Source: Caulobacter sp. RHG1 (GTDB lineage Bacteria > Pseudomonadota > Alphaproteobacteria > Caulobacterales > Caulobacteraceae). From it: a stretch of DNA of 64,000 nt. This document shows, piece by piece, positions 1-7,587 of this stretch (position 1 is its first letter; every line of letters starts with the position of its first letter). The notes under the pieces are model-generated. The model did no database searches. It had not been told where the DNA came from and worked only from the letters and a program-made list of their open reading frames with translations. The DNA lies in assembly GCF_013181195.1 (NCBI RefSeq), contig NZ_SMZP01000008.1, positions 124,001 through 188,000 on the forward strand, given 5' to 3'. A program made the position numbers and the translations under genes.

Positions 1-19
1 TATCGGATAGATATCGATC

Positions 20-1162
20 ATGGTTTGGAATTGGCAGCAGGAAGGCTGGCCCGAGTTTACTTGGGATCAGCGCACATTGGTGCGCGCCGAAGCGCTCTTC
101 ATCGAGAACGCGGGCGTGCTCATCGGTGCATCCAAACATCTGGACGCCGACGACCAATATGCCTTGCGCATCGAATTGATGAGCCATGAGGCCGTCGATA
201 CTTCCGCCATTGAGGGCGAACCGCTCGACCGAGATAGCGTCCAGTCGTCCATCCGCAGGCGCCTAGGCCTAGCCAGCGATCGTCGCCGCGCGTCGCCCGC
301 CGAGGCCGGCATCGCGGAAATGATGGTCGATCTCTATGAGCGGGCAACTACGCCACTGACCGAAGAGGCCCTGTTCCGTTGGCATCGCTGGATCACCAAC
401 GGGCGCACCGATCTGGTCGATATCGGGCGCTATCGCACCCACACAGATCCGATGCAGATCGTCTCGGGCTCGGTGCACGCCCCGAAAGTGCATTTCGAGG
501 CTCCGCCTTCATCCGCCCTTACCGCGGAAATGCAGCGCTTCTGGGATTGGCTGGAGCGCACCGCGCCGGGCGGCGACACACCTCTCCCCGCCATCACCCG
601 CGCCGGCATCGCCCACCTCTGGTTTGAGAGCATCCACCCGTTCGAGGACGGCAACGGCCGTGTCGGTCGCGCGATCAGTGAGAAGATCCTGGCGCAAGGA
701 TTGGTCAACCCGGTCGTCACCGGCATGGCCAGCACCTTGCTGCAGCATCGCAAGGCCTACTACGCCGAGCTTGAGCGAGCACATCGCGAACTCGAAATCA
801 CCGACTGGCTATTGTGGTTTGCCGCCAAGACCCTCGAGGCGCAGCAAAGTACGCTCCGCCAGGTCGAATTCGTGCTGGATAAGGCCCGCCTCATGGGCCG
901 ATTGCGCGGCGCACTAAACGAGCGCCAGGAAAAGGCGCTCATCCGGCTATTCGCCGCCGGGCCGGAAGGCTTCAAGGGCGGGCTCAGCGCCGCCAACTAC
1001 ATGACCATCACTGGCGCGCCGTCGGCGACCACCACCCGCGATCTCGCCTCACTGGTTGAGATCGGCGCGCTGACCCGCACCGGCGCGAACAAGGCGACGC
1101 GCTATCACTTAAACATCGCCGTCCCCGCCATAGCATCAATGAGCGGGAAGGACATCATCTAG
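20..1162 (+). CDS. Fic family protein (DUF4172-type N-terminus)
   Basis: Fic proteins usually transfer AMP from ATP to hydroxyl side chains of target proteins. The 380-residue product carries the canonical core HPFEDGNGRVGR at residues 206-217, with catalytic His206 and the phosphate-binding GNGR loop. An inhibitory-helix motif TSAIEG (residues 61-66, matching [S/T]xxxE[G/N]) lies N-terminal to the core, as in self-inhibited class II Fic proteins. The first 60 residues, rich in Trp, fit the DUF4172 domain often found before Fic domains. The C-terminus (about 290-370) looks like a winged helix. The gene lies inside a genomic island whose right border is the tRNA fragment at 3755-3812. The target is unknown. 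The ATG at 20 is the first start seen, and nothing upstream can be judged. Confidence 0.9.
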   Translation: MVWNWQQEGWPEFTWDQRTLVRAEALFIENAGVLIGASKHLDADDQYALRIELMSHEAVDTSAIEGEPLDRDSVQSSIRRRLGLASDRRRASPAEAGIAEMMVDLYERATTPLTEEALFRWHRWITNGRTDLVDIGRYRTHTDPMQIVSGSVHAPKVHFEAPPSSALTAEMQRFWDWLERTAPGGDTPLPAITRAGIAHLWFESIHPFEDGNGRVGRAISEKILAQGLVNPVVTGMASTLLQHRKAYYAELERAHRELEITDWLLWFAAKTLEAQQSTLRQVEFVLDKARLMGRLRGALNERQEKALIRLFAAGPEGFKGGLSAANYMTITGAPSATTTRDLASLVEIGALTRTGANKATRYHLNIAVPAIASMSGKDII

Positions 1163-1263
1163 CCGCACGACAAATGGGTAAGCACCATGAAGGGACGTTG
1201 GCCTACCACCGGGAACGTGACGTTCAGCGGGGTACGCGCTACCCTTTTGGCTAGGAGACTACA

Positions 1264-1530
1264 ATGAATCAACGCGATCCGAACATCATCCGATCGGGAC
1301 TTTCCGGCCCGGTGTCTGCGGATGGAATAAGCGCGACTGTGGAAATCTATCGGCTTGAAAATCAACCGGGCTGGGCGCTTGAGGTCGTGGACGAGGAAGG
1401 TACATCCACTGTCTGGGATGATCAATTTCCGACAGATGACTTAGCCATGGAAGCCTTTCGGTCCGTTCTACAAGACGAAGGGATGGCGGCGTTGCTGGGT
1501 CGATCGAACGTGGTGCCCTTTCGGCGCTGA
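1264..1530 (+). CDS. small hypothetical protein, 88 aa
   Basis: I do not recognise a family. The 88-residue acidic protein has no signal peptide or membrane segment. It reads as a compact soluble domain (central EIYRLENQPGWALEVVDEEG) and ends in a VVPFRR tail. A good ribosome binding site (AGGAG at 1254-1258) precedes the ATG at 1264, which supports it being a real gene. It sits on the genomic island between the Fic gene and the convergent AbiE-like pair, 100 bp after Fic, so it may or may not be co-transcribed. Similar small proteins are common as island cargo. No function is proposed. Confidence 0.6.
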   Translation: MNQRDPNIIRSGLSGPVSADGISATVEIYRLENQPGWALEVVDEEGTSTVWDDQFPTDDLAMEAFRSVLQDEGMAALLGRSNVVPFRR

Positions 1531-1676
1531 TCGGTAGCGATGTGCCAGAGCGCCTCATTCAGATCATCCGACGGGTACGAGCATCTGGCCGCAGAATCCA
1601 CGACCCGCCGGAAGCCGTGATTGATCCGTCAGGTCCTATGCCTTCCTTTTCGAAGGCTAGGTCGTCCTCGCCGGAT

Positions 1677-2429
1677 CTACAGACCGTAGGCCGCCACAAG
1701 ACGGGCTATGGCCTCGTCCGGCGTCATCTTGAGCTTGAAGTCGGCCGGCTTGAAGGTCTTGTCGCTGGCCACGGCGTCGACGAAGGCAGTCATGTCGGCC
1801 CGGATCGCTTCGGGTAGGGGTTGAACCTCGCCTTCTGGCAAGAGCTGCAACAGACGGAAGACGTCGCTGCGGTGCTTCTTGATGTTCCCGCCATCAACGG
1901 CTTCGCCGGCGGCCTTACGCTTCGCCAGATCGAGGTGGGCGCGAGCTTTGAAGGGGATGATCGCCGCTTCGTTCAGCAAGGGCAGGCCGTCGACCACACG
2001 GGCGTTCTCGCGCAAGAAATCGTAGTAGCCGCCGTCGAGAAGGATCGCCGACAGGCTGGCGGCCGCGTCGTCGATCGGCAGTGGGACTAGCTGGCTTCCC
2101 GGCGCCAAATCGATGCCGTCAGGCGCGCGGGAGAACAGCTCGATCATCTGCGGATAGTCGGATTCCGAGGGGCGCTGGAACCTATAGAGCTTGCCGCCAT
2201 CGGCCTTCTCGCGCCGCTCGTAGCCGCCCGCCTCGATGAAGGCCCAGAAGACGTCGGCGAAGGCCGCGTCGAGCAACTCGACGAGCAGCACCACATCGAA
2301 GTCCTTGGTCAGCCGAAAGGTAAGACCGACCTCCTCCATCACCTGCTCGCACGCCACGCCGCCGACCAATACGTAGCGGTCGGCATAGTCGGCGAAGTGC
2401 TCGCGCCAACGCTTCAGGCCTACGACCAC
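1677..2429 (-). CDS. nucleotidyltransferase, AbiEii-like toxin candidate
   Basis: The protein of about 250 residues looks like the nucleotidyltransferase-fold partner of AbiE-type modules. It has an N-terminal segment YVLVGGVACEQVMEE, then TKDFDVVLL, matching the usual arrangement of a Gly-rich helix followed by the acidic metal-binding strand. Later come FKARAHLDL and KHRSDVFRLL, positions where AbiEii relatives carry conserved Lys/His/Asp residues. A GTG start at 2429 is chosen because it overlaps the stop of the upstream regulator gene by 10 bp, indicating translational coupling; the frame stays open further upstream only as a shadow of that gene. Known AbiEii proteins act as NTP-dependent toxins. 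The assignment rests on fold motifs and gene pairing. Confidence 0.7.
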   Translation of the reverse strand: MVVGLKRWREHFADYADRYVLVGGVACEQVMEEVGLTFRLTKDFDVVLLVELLDAAFADVFWAFIEAGGYERREKADGGKLYRFQRPSESDYPQMIELFSRAPDGIDLAPGSQLVPLPIDDAAASLSAILLDGGYYDFLRENARVVDGLPLLNEAAIIPFKARAHLDLAKRKAAGEAVDGGNIKKHRSDVFRLLQLLPEGEVQPLPEAIRADMTAFVDAVASDKTFKPADFKLKMTPDEAIARLVAAYGL

Positions 2430-3448
2430 GACATGTCCTCTAGGAGCTGCTCGGCGGCTTGGGCGACACGTTCGTCGGGGTGGTCGCGCGTGCTCAGGTA
2501 TAAGGAGAGGCGGTCGACTACATTGCGGTCGGTGCGATCGGCCAGCGCCGCCGGGTCGTAGCTCCAGGTCTCGACCTCGTCGCCGGCCGGGTCTCCCGGC
2601 TCGCGCGCGATCAGGCCGTGGTCGCGGACCAGCTGGGGCCAGTTGGCGGCGGCGACGGCAAGTCGTTGGACGCGTGGCGACGCCAGCGGGGTATAAAGCG
2701 ACAGGGCGCTCTCGCCCGCTACCCGGCCAGGGAAGTGCTGGGGAAAGGGGATACCGACGGTCCGAACCTTGCGCACGGGCGATTGCAGACGCGGCGCGGC
2801 GACCTCCCAAAGATCGAGGCCATGGCTGACGAACCTGAGAACCCTCTGCTTGCCGGTGCGCGAGGTGTCGGCCAGGCCGGCGGCCTGCAGTTCGTCGAAG
2901 GCCCGGCTCACGCTCATGGTGGCCACGCCATAGCGGGTGGCCAGGGCCGTTGCGCTGGGCGCTTCGGTCTCGCGCCGCAGGAGGGCGCCGATGACGATCA
3001 TCTGGCTGGTAGGCGAAAACGTCTCGACGTCATGCACCGGCGCCCTGGGCGCCCGCTCGCGCAGGTCCATCAAGGCTTCGGGGATGTAGAGCTGCGCCCC
3101 CGGCACCAGGAACGCCAACCGCTGCTTCAGCAAGCTCAGGCGCCGCGATGGCGACAAGGTCTCAAACACCAACACCACTGTCGGGGTGTTGCTGCGCTCC
3201 CGGACGACATGAACGTGGCGGGCCAGCTCGTCGGCCGTCGCGCCCGTGGCCGCCCGGACGGCCATCAGCACGCAGGACCGCTCGAAGATCTCGGCGCGCC
3301 AGAGGGCGTATTGATCGGTTATGAAGAAGGGCATGCCAGTGGGCTCGGCACGAACCAACCAAACGCTCGCGCCGAAGCTCTCCCGCAGATAGGCCTCAGC
3401 CTTCTCCGCGAGCTGCTGCTCCCACTTGTCTTTCCACGTCCGTAACAT
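2420..3448 (-). CDS. winged-helix regulator, AbiEi-like antitoxin candidate
   Basis: The product is about 342 residues. Residues roughly 145-215 form a winged-helix DNA-binding region (ATALATRYGVATMSVSRAFDELQAAGLADTS read in parts), flanked by an N-terminal alpha/beta region. It is the first gene of a two-gene minus-strand operon, overlapping the nucleotidyltransferase by 10 bp. In AbiE systems the first gene encodes a DNA-binding antitoxin that represses its own promoter. Here a palindrome TAACATCA-C-TGATGTTA and a third half-site lie exactly at the 5' end, fitting autoregulation. In-frame ATGs occur at 3490, 3466 and 3448; I choose 3448 because it leaves the operator upstream of the gene. 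No clear Shine-Dalgarno separates the choices, so the start is uncertain. Confidence 0.65.
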   Translation of the reverse strand: MLRTWKDKWEQQLAEKAEAYLRESFGASVWLVRAEPTGMPFFITDQYALWRAEIFERSCVLMAVRAATGATADELARHVHVVRERSNTPTVVLVFETLSPSRRLSLLKQRLAFLVPGAQLYIPEALMDLRERAPRAPVHDVETFSPTSQMIVIGALLRRETEAPSATALATRYGVATMSVSRAFDELQAAGLADTSRTGKQRVLRFVSHGLDLWEVAAPRLQSPVRKVRTVGIPFPQHFPGRVAGESALSLYTPLASPRVQRLAVAAANWPQLVRDHGLIAREPGDPAGDEVETWSYDPAALADRTDRNVVDRLSLYLSTRDHPDERVAQAAEQLLEDMSWS

Positions 3449-3477
3449 CACGTGCGAAATTAACATCACTGATGTTA
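3443..3477 (-). promoter_or_regulatory. palindromic operator of the AbiE-like pair
   Basis: A perfect 17-bp palindrome TAACATCACTGATGTTA occupies 3461-3477, and a further direct copy of the half-site TAACATCA lies at 3443-3450, 18 bp away. The cluster sits at the 5' end of the putative antitoxin gene. Spaced repeats of this kind are the usual operator for self-repressing antitoxins. Binding is inferred, not shown. Confidence 0.55.
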
Positions 3478-3754
3478 TCTTCAAGTGCACTGTTAGCGAA
3501 CGAGCGACCCACGATACTCTGTCGCAGGCTCAGATTGGCGACCGAAGCCTCGGCCGGAAAGAGTCGGGGCGACTCATCGATACGAGTCCGACGACAATCA
3601 GCGTCGTCGAGTGCGGCCTTGACGAGTCTGACGACGCTTACCGCTACCTTCTCTGGACAGTCCGCGCCGAACGCGCGATTATGATTGGCAAAAGCCGCGC
3701 TTAGCACACCCTTCTAGCACAATCGGCTTTTTCCCTTTAAAATCAACGATGTAA

Positions 3755-3812
3755 CCGGACTTAAAATCCGTTGGAGCAATCCGTGTGGGTTCGAGTCCCA
3801 CCGTCCCTACCA
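3755..3812 (+). other. 3' fragment of tRNA-Leu(UAA); island attachment site
   Basis: The sequence matches the 3' part of a leucine tRNA: anticodon arm with loop CTTAAAA (anticodon TAA), a long variable arm with a GGA/TCC stem, a perfect T arm (GTGGG, TTCGAGT, CCCAC), 3' acceptor strand CGTCCCT, discriminator A and encoded CCA at 3810-3812. The 5' acceptor strand (AGGGACG expected) and the D arm are absent upstream, so this is not a functional tRNA. Tyrosine-recombinase islands integrating in tRNA genes leave exactly such a duplicate at their distal end. The island therefore lies to the left, and the intact tRNA and integrase should be outside the window. From 3491 to 3754 I see no convincing gene. 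Confidence 0.75.
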
Positions 3813-3843
3813 AGTTTGGCTGCGACTCGCGTAGCGTGCCGAC

Positions 3844-4611
3844 ATGGCCGATGTCGCCTTATCGTCGACCGAGCGGATCGCCCGCCTGACGCCGCGCGAG
3901 CGGGCGTGCCTGGCGTTGGTCGCGCGCGGCTTTTCCTCCAAGGAGATCGCCCTTCAGCTGGGCATATCGCCGGCCAGCGTCGACGTGCGCATCGGCAAGG
4001 CCTGCGAGCGGCTGGGCGTGGCCACCCGGCGCGAAGCCGCGCGGCTGTTCTCCGGGCATAGCGATTTTCACGCCTACGAAACGTCCCCACTGACGCCATC
4101 ACCCCCGCTCCCCTCTCCTGAAGGCGGCACGGGGGAGATGCATGGACCAGCCGCAAACGAACAGCGATCGGACAAAGACGGCGAGCCAGATGGCCTCGCG
4201 CAAGATCTTCGAGAGCCGACGCTTCCGGACGCGGTTTCCAGGCGCACCGGAGCCGCGACCAGACCTGCCGGGGACGACGTGGGACCATCTGCAACGACAG
4301 CTGACCGCCCTTTCATCCTGCGCCCCGGAAGAGGTGGAGGCGATGCTGCGCCCCATCCGGGACGCCCAGTCCGGCAAGCCGCCGGAAATGGTTTTGCGCG
4401 AGCTTCTGATCGCGGCGTCGATCCTTCTCGACGAAGCCCCCCGCCAAGCTGGCGAGGGAGGCTGGACCATGACCTAGACCCCTTCGCCAACCTGGCGGTG
4501 ATGGCCCTGCTGGCCATCGTCGTCGCCCTCCTCTTCAGTGGACTTCTGATGGCCGCGCACAGCTTCCTGATCGCGATTCAGGACTGGCTCTGGCGCATCT
4601 TCGCCCGCTGA
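3844..4611 (+). CDS. LuxR-type HTH protein with possible C-terminal membrane helix
   Basis: Residues 14-70 form a clear LuxR/GerE helix-turn-helix (LTPRERACLALVARGFSSKEIA, read in parts, then ISPASVDVRIGKACERLG). After about residue 85 the frame becomes Pro/Gly/Arg-rich and low in complexity up to about residue 212. It then ends in a good hydrophobic segment (NLAVMALLAIVVALLFSGLL) and IQDWLWRIFAR. Alphaproteobacteria do have LuxR-HTH proteins with one C-terminal membrane helix, so the full frame is plausible. However, between 4142 and 4477 another frame has much better codon third positions and its own ribosome site. The true product may be a short HTH protein that lost its stop, or a family member scarred by an indel. 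The HTH is certain; the rest is not. Confidence 0.6.
   Translation: MADVALSSTERIARLTPRERACLALVARGFSSKEIALQLGISPASVDVRIGKACERLGVATRREAARLFSGHSDFHAYETSPLTPSPPLPSPEGGTGEMHGPAANEQRSDKDGEPDGLAQDLREPTLPDAVSRRTGAATRPAGDDVGPSATTADRPFILRPGRGGGDAAPHPGRPVRQAAGNGFARASDRGVDPSRRSPPPSWRGRLDHDLDPFANLAVMALLAIVVALLFSGLLMAAHSFLIAIQDWLWRIFAR
4142..4477 (+). CDS. hypothetical protein overlapping the LuxR-type frame
   Basis: I do not recognise a family. This 111-residue frame lies wholly inside the LuxR-type frame, shifted by one base. Counting codons by eye, more than four fifths end in G or C, as expected for coding DNA here, while the overlapping frame does not. GGGGAG at about 4132-4137 precedes the ATG at suitable spacing. 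The product looks soluble and helical in its C-terminal half (APEEVEAMLRPIRDAQSG, then MVLRELLIAASILLDEA). Just after its stop the LuxR-type frame becomes coding-like again as a membrane segment, so a small separate ORF (ATG at 4501) or an ancestral frameshift is possible. Confidence 0.5.
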   Translation: MDQPQTNSDRTKTASQMASRKIFESRRFRTRFPGAPEPRPDLPGTTWDHLQRQLTALSSCAPEEVEAMLRPIRDAQSGKPPEMVLRELLIAASILLDEAPRQAGEGGWTMT

Positions 4612-4675
4612 CCTCCCCGACATTTCGAGACCAGCGCCGCGCCGGCGACCGTTTGGCGCGACGGGAGACCTTTGC

Positions 4676-5011
4676 ATGCAACGCAAGATCATCGGGGCGC
4701 GCGTCGCCCAGGAACTGTTCGCCGTCGAGACCGCGGTCGAAACCACCTACGGCGCCATGGCCCAATTCGCCGGCCTGCTGGCCAACGCCCGCACCGAGGC
4801 CAATCTCTCGGTCGTCTATGGTCAGGACGTGATGGAAGACGTCAACGCCGCCATGGCTCATCTGCTTCAGGCGCGCCGCGCCCTGGTCAAGGCGCATGGC
4901 GGTTTGGCCGAGGTTCGCGACCAGGTCGGCCTGCGCCAAGTCGCCTTCGGCGTTCAGGACAAACCCGAGGTGGAGCAGCCCCGCGGACGCCTACGCGCGG
5001 TTGGTGAATAA
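4676..5011 (+). CDS. hypothetical protein, 111 aa
   Basis: A small soluble, mainly helical protein of unrecognised family. The N-terminal 75 residues look like two long amphipathic helices (VAQELFAVETAVETTYGAMA and DVMEDVNAAMAHLLQARRAL), suggesting a helical bundle. There is no signal peptide. GGGAG about 8 bases before the ATG at 4676 supports the start. It follows the LuxR-type frame by 64 bp on the same strand and may be co-transcribed. No functional call is made. Confidence 0.6.
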   Translation: MQRKIIGARVAQELFAVETAVETTYGAMAQFAGLLANARTEANLSVVYGQDVMEDVNAAMAHLLQARRALVKAHGGLAEVRDQVGLRQVAFGVQDKPEVEQPRGRLRAVGE

Positions 5012-5092
5012 GGCCCGATAGGCGATTAAGCGTTTCACCGGAGGTCGACTCCGGTCAGGATCACGGCGGCACTACGTAAGACGGAGGCCGCC

Positions 5093-5518
5093 GTGTTCCA
5101 TCAGCTGATCGGCCAGGCCTCCCTGGTCCTGATGCTCATCGTCTGCGGCTGGGCCCTGTGGCGCGGCGGCAAACCCGAGCGCCTGGCCGCAGCGGCCATG
5201 GTCGCCGCCTGGATCGGCACGTCCTTCGTCCTCGACCGCCGCTTCATCGACATCCAATGGGCGACCCTGGTCGTCGACCTCGCCCTGCTGGCCGTGCTGG
5301 TGGGGCTGTCGCTCGTCTACCGCCGGCGCTGGCTGCTGGCCGCCAGCGGCTTCCACCTGCTGGGCGTGGCCACCCATGGAGCGATGGTCATCGACGACAA
5401 GATCCAGGCCGCCCCCTACATCGTCGCCCTCGGGATCTGGAGTTGCGCGGTCGTCGCCAGCCTGGCCTATGGCATGGCGGTCCTGACCCGTTCTTCCCCC
5501 GCGGCCACTGCGCGATGA
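5093..5518 (+). CDS. small integral membrane protein, 141 aa
   Basis: The protein has four predicted membrane helices: about residues 6-23 (QASLVLMLIVCGWALW), 31-47, 55-75 (WATLVVDLALLAVLVGLSLV) and 108-130. Short charged loops separate them, and Arg/Lys clusters after helix 1 and helix 3 fit the positive-inside rule. A GTG start at 5093 is used because GGAGG at 5083-5087 is ideally spaced before it. No catalytic motif is visible and I do not recognise the family. It lies between a small helical protein gene and an XRE regulator gene on the same strand. Confidence 0.65.
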   Translation: MFHQLIGQASLVLMLIVCGWALWRGGKPERLAAAAMVAAWIGTSFVLDRRFIDIQWATLVVDLALLAVLVGLSLVYRRRWLLAASGFHLLGVATHGAMVIDDKIQAAPYIVALGIWSCAVVASLAYGMAVLTRSSPAATAR

Positions 5519-5567
5519 GCCGCCCGTCCTCCCCTCTCCCCTTCCTGTCGCGTTCGAGTGAGTAAGC

Positions 5568-5966
5568 ATGGCTGAAGACAAGACCCCCGATCCCGTCGAC
5601 ATTCACGTCGGCCGCCGCCTGCGCATGCGCCGCAAGGACCTGGGCTACTCGCAGCAGGCTCTCGCCGACGCCCTGGGCCTGACCTTCCAGCAGGTGCAGA
5701 AGTACGAAGGCGGCGCCAACCGCATCAGCGCCAGCAAGCTGCACGCCACGGCCATGTTCCTGAAGACGCCGATCGGCTTCTTCTTCGAAGGCCTGGATGA
5801 CCCGGAAGGCGCCGACACCAGCGCCGCGGACCTGGCCAACGAGATGGCCGGCTTCTGGTCGCTGTCGGGCGGTCCGGAACTGGCGCGCGCCTATGTGTCG
5901 ATCCCGTCGACCGGCATGCGCAAGCACCTGGTCGACCTGGCCAAGGCCATCGCCGGCGAAGACTAG
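5568..5966 (+). CDS. XRE-family transcriptional regulator, 132 aa
   Basis: Residues 13-68 form a classic XRE/Cro helix-turn-helix (VGRRLRMRRKDLGYSQQALA, then LGLTFQQVQKYEGGANRISASKL). It is followed by FLKTPIGFFFEGL and a C-terminal helical region of about 50 residues. This layout is typical of short alphaproteobacterial XRE regulators that lack a ligand-binding domain. It is the last of a run of small plus-strand genes and converges on the molybdopterin-binding-domain gene 14 bp downstream. Targets cannot be deduced. Confidence 0.85.
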   Translation: MAEDKTPDPVDIHVGRRLRMRRKDLGYSQQALADALGLTFQQVQKYEGGANRISASKLHATAMFLKTPIGFFFEGLDDPEGADTSAADLANEMAGFWSLSGGPELARAYVSIPSTGMRKHLVDLAKAIAGED

Positions 5967-5980
5967 AGATCTCTGGAGCT

Positions 5981-6745
5981 TTAGGCCGGGTCCGCCAGCA
6001 GCTCGATGTTGTTGGCCCCGGCCTCGGCCAGGGCGCTGATCAGTTCGCTCACGGCCGCGTCCAGTTCGTCGGCGTCACGCCCGCGCAATACCAGATTGGC
6101 GCCGTAGACGTCCGGCAGGGCGAAGAACGGATAGCTGCCCAGCGACATGTCCGGATGCGCCTTGGCCACAGCCTCCAGCGGCGCAGCGATCGCCCCCTCG
6201 CCCGTGCCCGTGACACGGACGGTCTTGGACAGCACCACCGCTCCGCTGCGCAGGCGAGGCCCCACGTCCTCCAGCATGCCGCGCATGATCGCCGGGACGC
6301 CGGCGAGCACGAACACGTTCTCCTTCTGGAAACCGGGCGGCCCCTGCACGGGGTTCTTCACCAGCATGCCGCCCTCGGGCACATGCGCCATGCCACGACG
6401 CGCGGCGTTAGGCTCGCCCCAGCGCTCGCGCAGCATGGCCATGATCTCGGGATGCTCGGGCGCCGTGACCCCGAAAGCCTTGGCGATCGAGTCGGCGGTG
6501 ATGTCGTCGTGGGTCGGGCCGATGCCGCCGGTGGTGATGACGTAGTCGTAGCGGGCGCGCAGGGCGTTGACCGCGTCGACGATGTCCTGCTCGACGTCCG
6601 ACACCACCCGGGCTTCGCACAGGTCCACGCCATAGGTGGCCAGGTACTTGGCGATAGCCGACAGGTTCACGTCCTGGGTCCGGCCCGACAGGATCTCGTC
6701 GCCGATGATCATCACCGCCGCCGTCACGCGTTCGCTGGTCGCCAT
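5981..6745 (-). CDS. competence/damage-inducible CinA-like, molybdopterin-binding-domain protein
   Basis: The 254-residue protein is a MoaB/MogA/CinA-N fold protein. It has IGDEILSG at residues 14-21 and the signature TTGGIGPTHDDIT at 71-83, which in this fold binds molybdopterin or a nucleotide phosphate. It lacks the C-terminal amidase domain of full CinA, so it corresponds to the stand-alone molybdopterin-binding family often labelled competence/damage-inducible protein A. Substrate is unknown; nucleotide-repair or cofactor roles are known for relatives. It is divergent from sfsA, whose start lies 50 bp away. Confidence 0.85.
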   Translation of the reverse strand: MATSERVTAAVMIIGDEILSGRTQDVNLSAIAKYLATYGVDLCEARVVSDVEQDIVDAVNALRARYDYVITTGGIGPTHDDITADSIAKAFGVTAPEHPEIMAMLRERWGEPNAARRGMAHVPEGGMLVKNPVQGPPGFQKENVFVLAGVPAIMRGMLEDVGPRLRSGAVVLSKTVRVTGTGEGAIAAPLEAVAKAHPDMSLGSYPFFALPDVYGANLVLRGRDADELDAAVSELISALAEAGANNIELLADPA

Positions 6746-6795
6746 CGCTTCGATCCCTTATGTCGCCTTGTTCCGATTATCGACTTAGGCCCCGC

Positions 6796-7530
6796 ATGCT
6801 GCTCCCGCAACCGCTCGTTCATGGCCGCCTGGTCAGCCGCTACAAGCGCTTCTTCGCCGACCTCGTGCTGGACGACGGACGGGAGATCACCGCCCACTGC
6901 CCCAACCCCGGCGCCATGCTGGGCGTGCGCGAGCCAGGCCAGGGCGCCTGGGTGTCATGGTCGGACGATCCCAAGCGCAAGCTGCCCTGGACCCTGCAGT
7001 TGGTCGAGCAGGCCATGGCTTCTGAAAAGAGCGCGCTGGTGGGCGTCAACACCCTGCTGCCCAACCGGCTGGTCGCCGAGGCCCTGGCCAACGACTGGAT
7101 CCCCGAACTTTCCGGCTATGCGACCGTCAAGCCGGAGGTGAAGTACGCCGAAGCCAGCCGCGTCGACTTCCTGCTGACCCATCCGGACTGGCCGCCCTGC
7201 TGGCTGGAGGTGAAGAACTGCCACTTCAGCCGCGCGCCGGGCCTGGCCGAGTTTCCAGACTGCAAGGCCGAGCGCTCGACCCGACATCTGACCGACCTGG
7301 CCGCCCAGGTGCGCGAGGGCCACCGCGCCGTGGCCCTGTTCATCGTCCAGCGCGAGGACTGCGAGACCTTCAGCGCCTGCGCCGATCTCGACCCGGCGTT
7401 CGCCCGGGGATTGGACGCTGCGGCCAAAGCCGGGGTCGAGGTGTTGGTCTATGCCTGCGCCATGAGCACGCAGACGATCCAAGTGGCCCGCCGCATCCTG
7501 TGGACCAACGCTCACCTAACAGGGATTTAA
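6796..7530 (+). CDS. sfsA: sugar fermentation stimulation protein / DNA-RNA nuclease SfsA
   Basis: The 244-residue protein matches SfsA throughout. It has the N-terminal OB-like region (LVHGRLVSRYKRFFADLVLD), VGVNTLLPNRLV, and the PD-(D/E)XK-like nuclease core VDFLLTHPDWPPCWLEVKNC, with the acidic residues and LEVKN lysine placed as expected. The C-terminal region HRAVALFIVQREDCETFSAC is also typical. SfsA was named for an effect on maltose metabolism in E. coli and later proposed to be a nuclease. The ATG at 6796 is chosen because family members begin at this MLLP-type sequence; an upstream in-frame ATG at 6760 would add 12 atypical residues. Confidence 0.92.
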   Translation: MLLPQPLVHGRLVSRYKRFFADLVLDDGREITAHCPNPGAMLGVREPGQGAWVSWSDDPKRKLPWTLQLVEQAMASEKSALVGVNTLLPNRLVAEALANDWIPELSGYATVKPEVKYAEASRVDFLLTHPDWPPCWLEVKNCHFSRAPGLAEFPDCKAERSTRHLTDLAAQVREGHRAVALFIVQREDCETFSACADLDPAFARGLDAAAKAGVEVLVYACAMSTQTIQVARRILWTNAHLTGI

Positions 7531-7587
7531 GCTGCAATCGCCAGCGTGTCGGTTACCCATGCGTCCGTTACGCGAAGTGGGGATCGC

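Noticed and set aside
1677..2810. A 377-codon protein extending the nucleotidyltransferase upstream
   Set aside because: The first 127 codons overlap the regulator gene in another frame and are Arg/Pro-rich noise; the GTG at 2429 is the natural start.
3426..3704. Plus-strand 92-codon frame over the AbiE-like operator
   Set aside because: It starts inside the operator/antitoxin 5' end, has no ribosome site and no recognisable protein pattern.
3755..3812. A functional tRNA-Leu gene
   Set aside because: No 5' acceptor strand or D arm is present within the needed 30-35 bases upstream.
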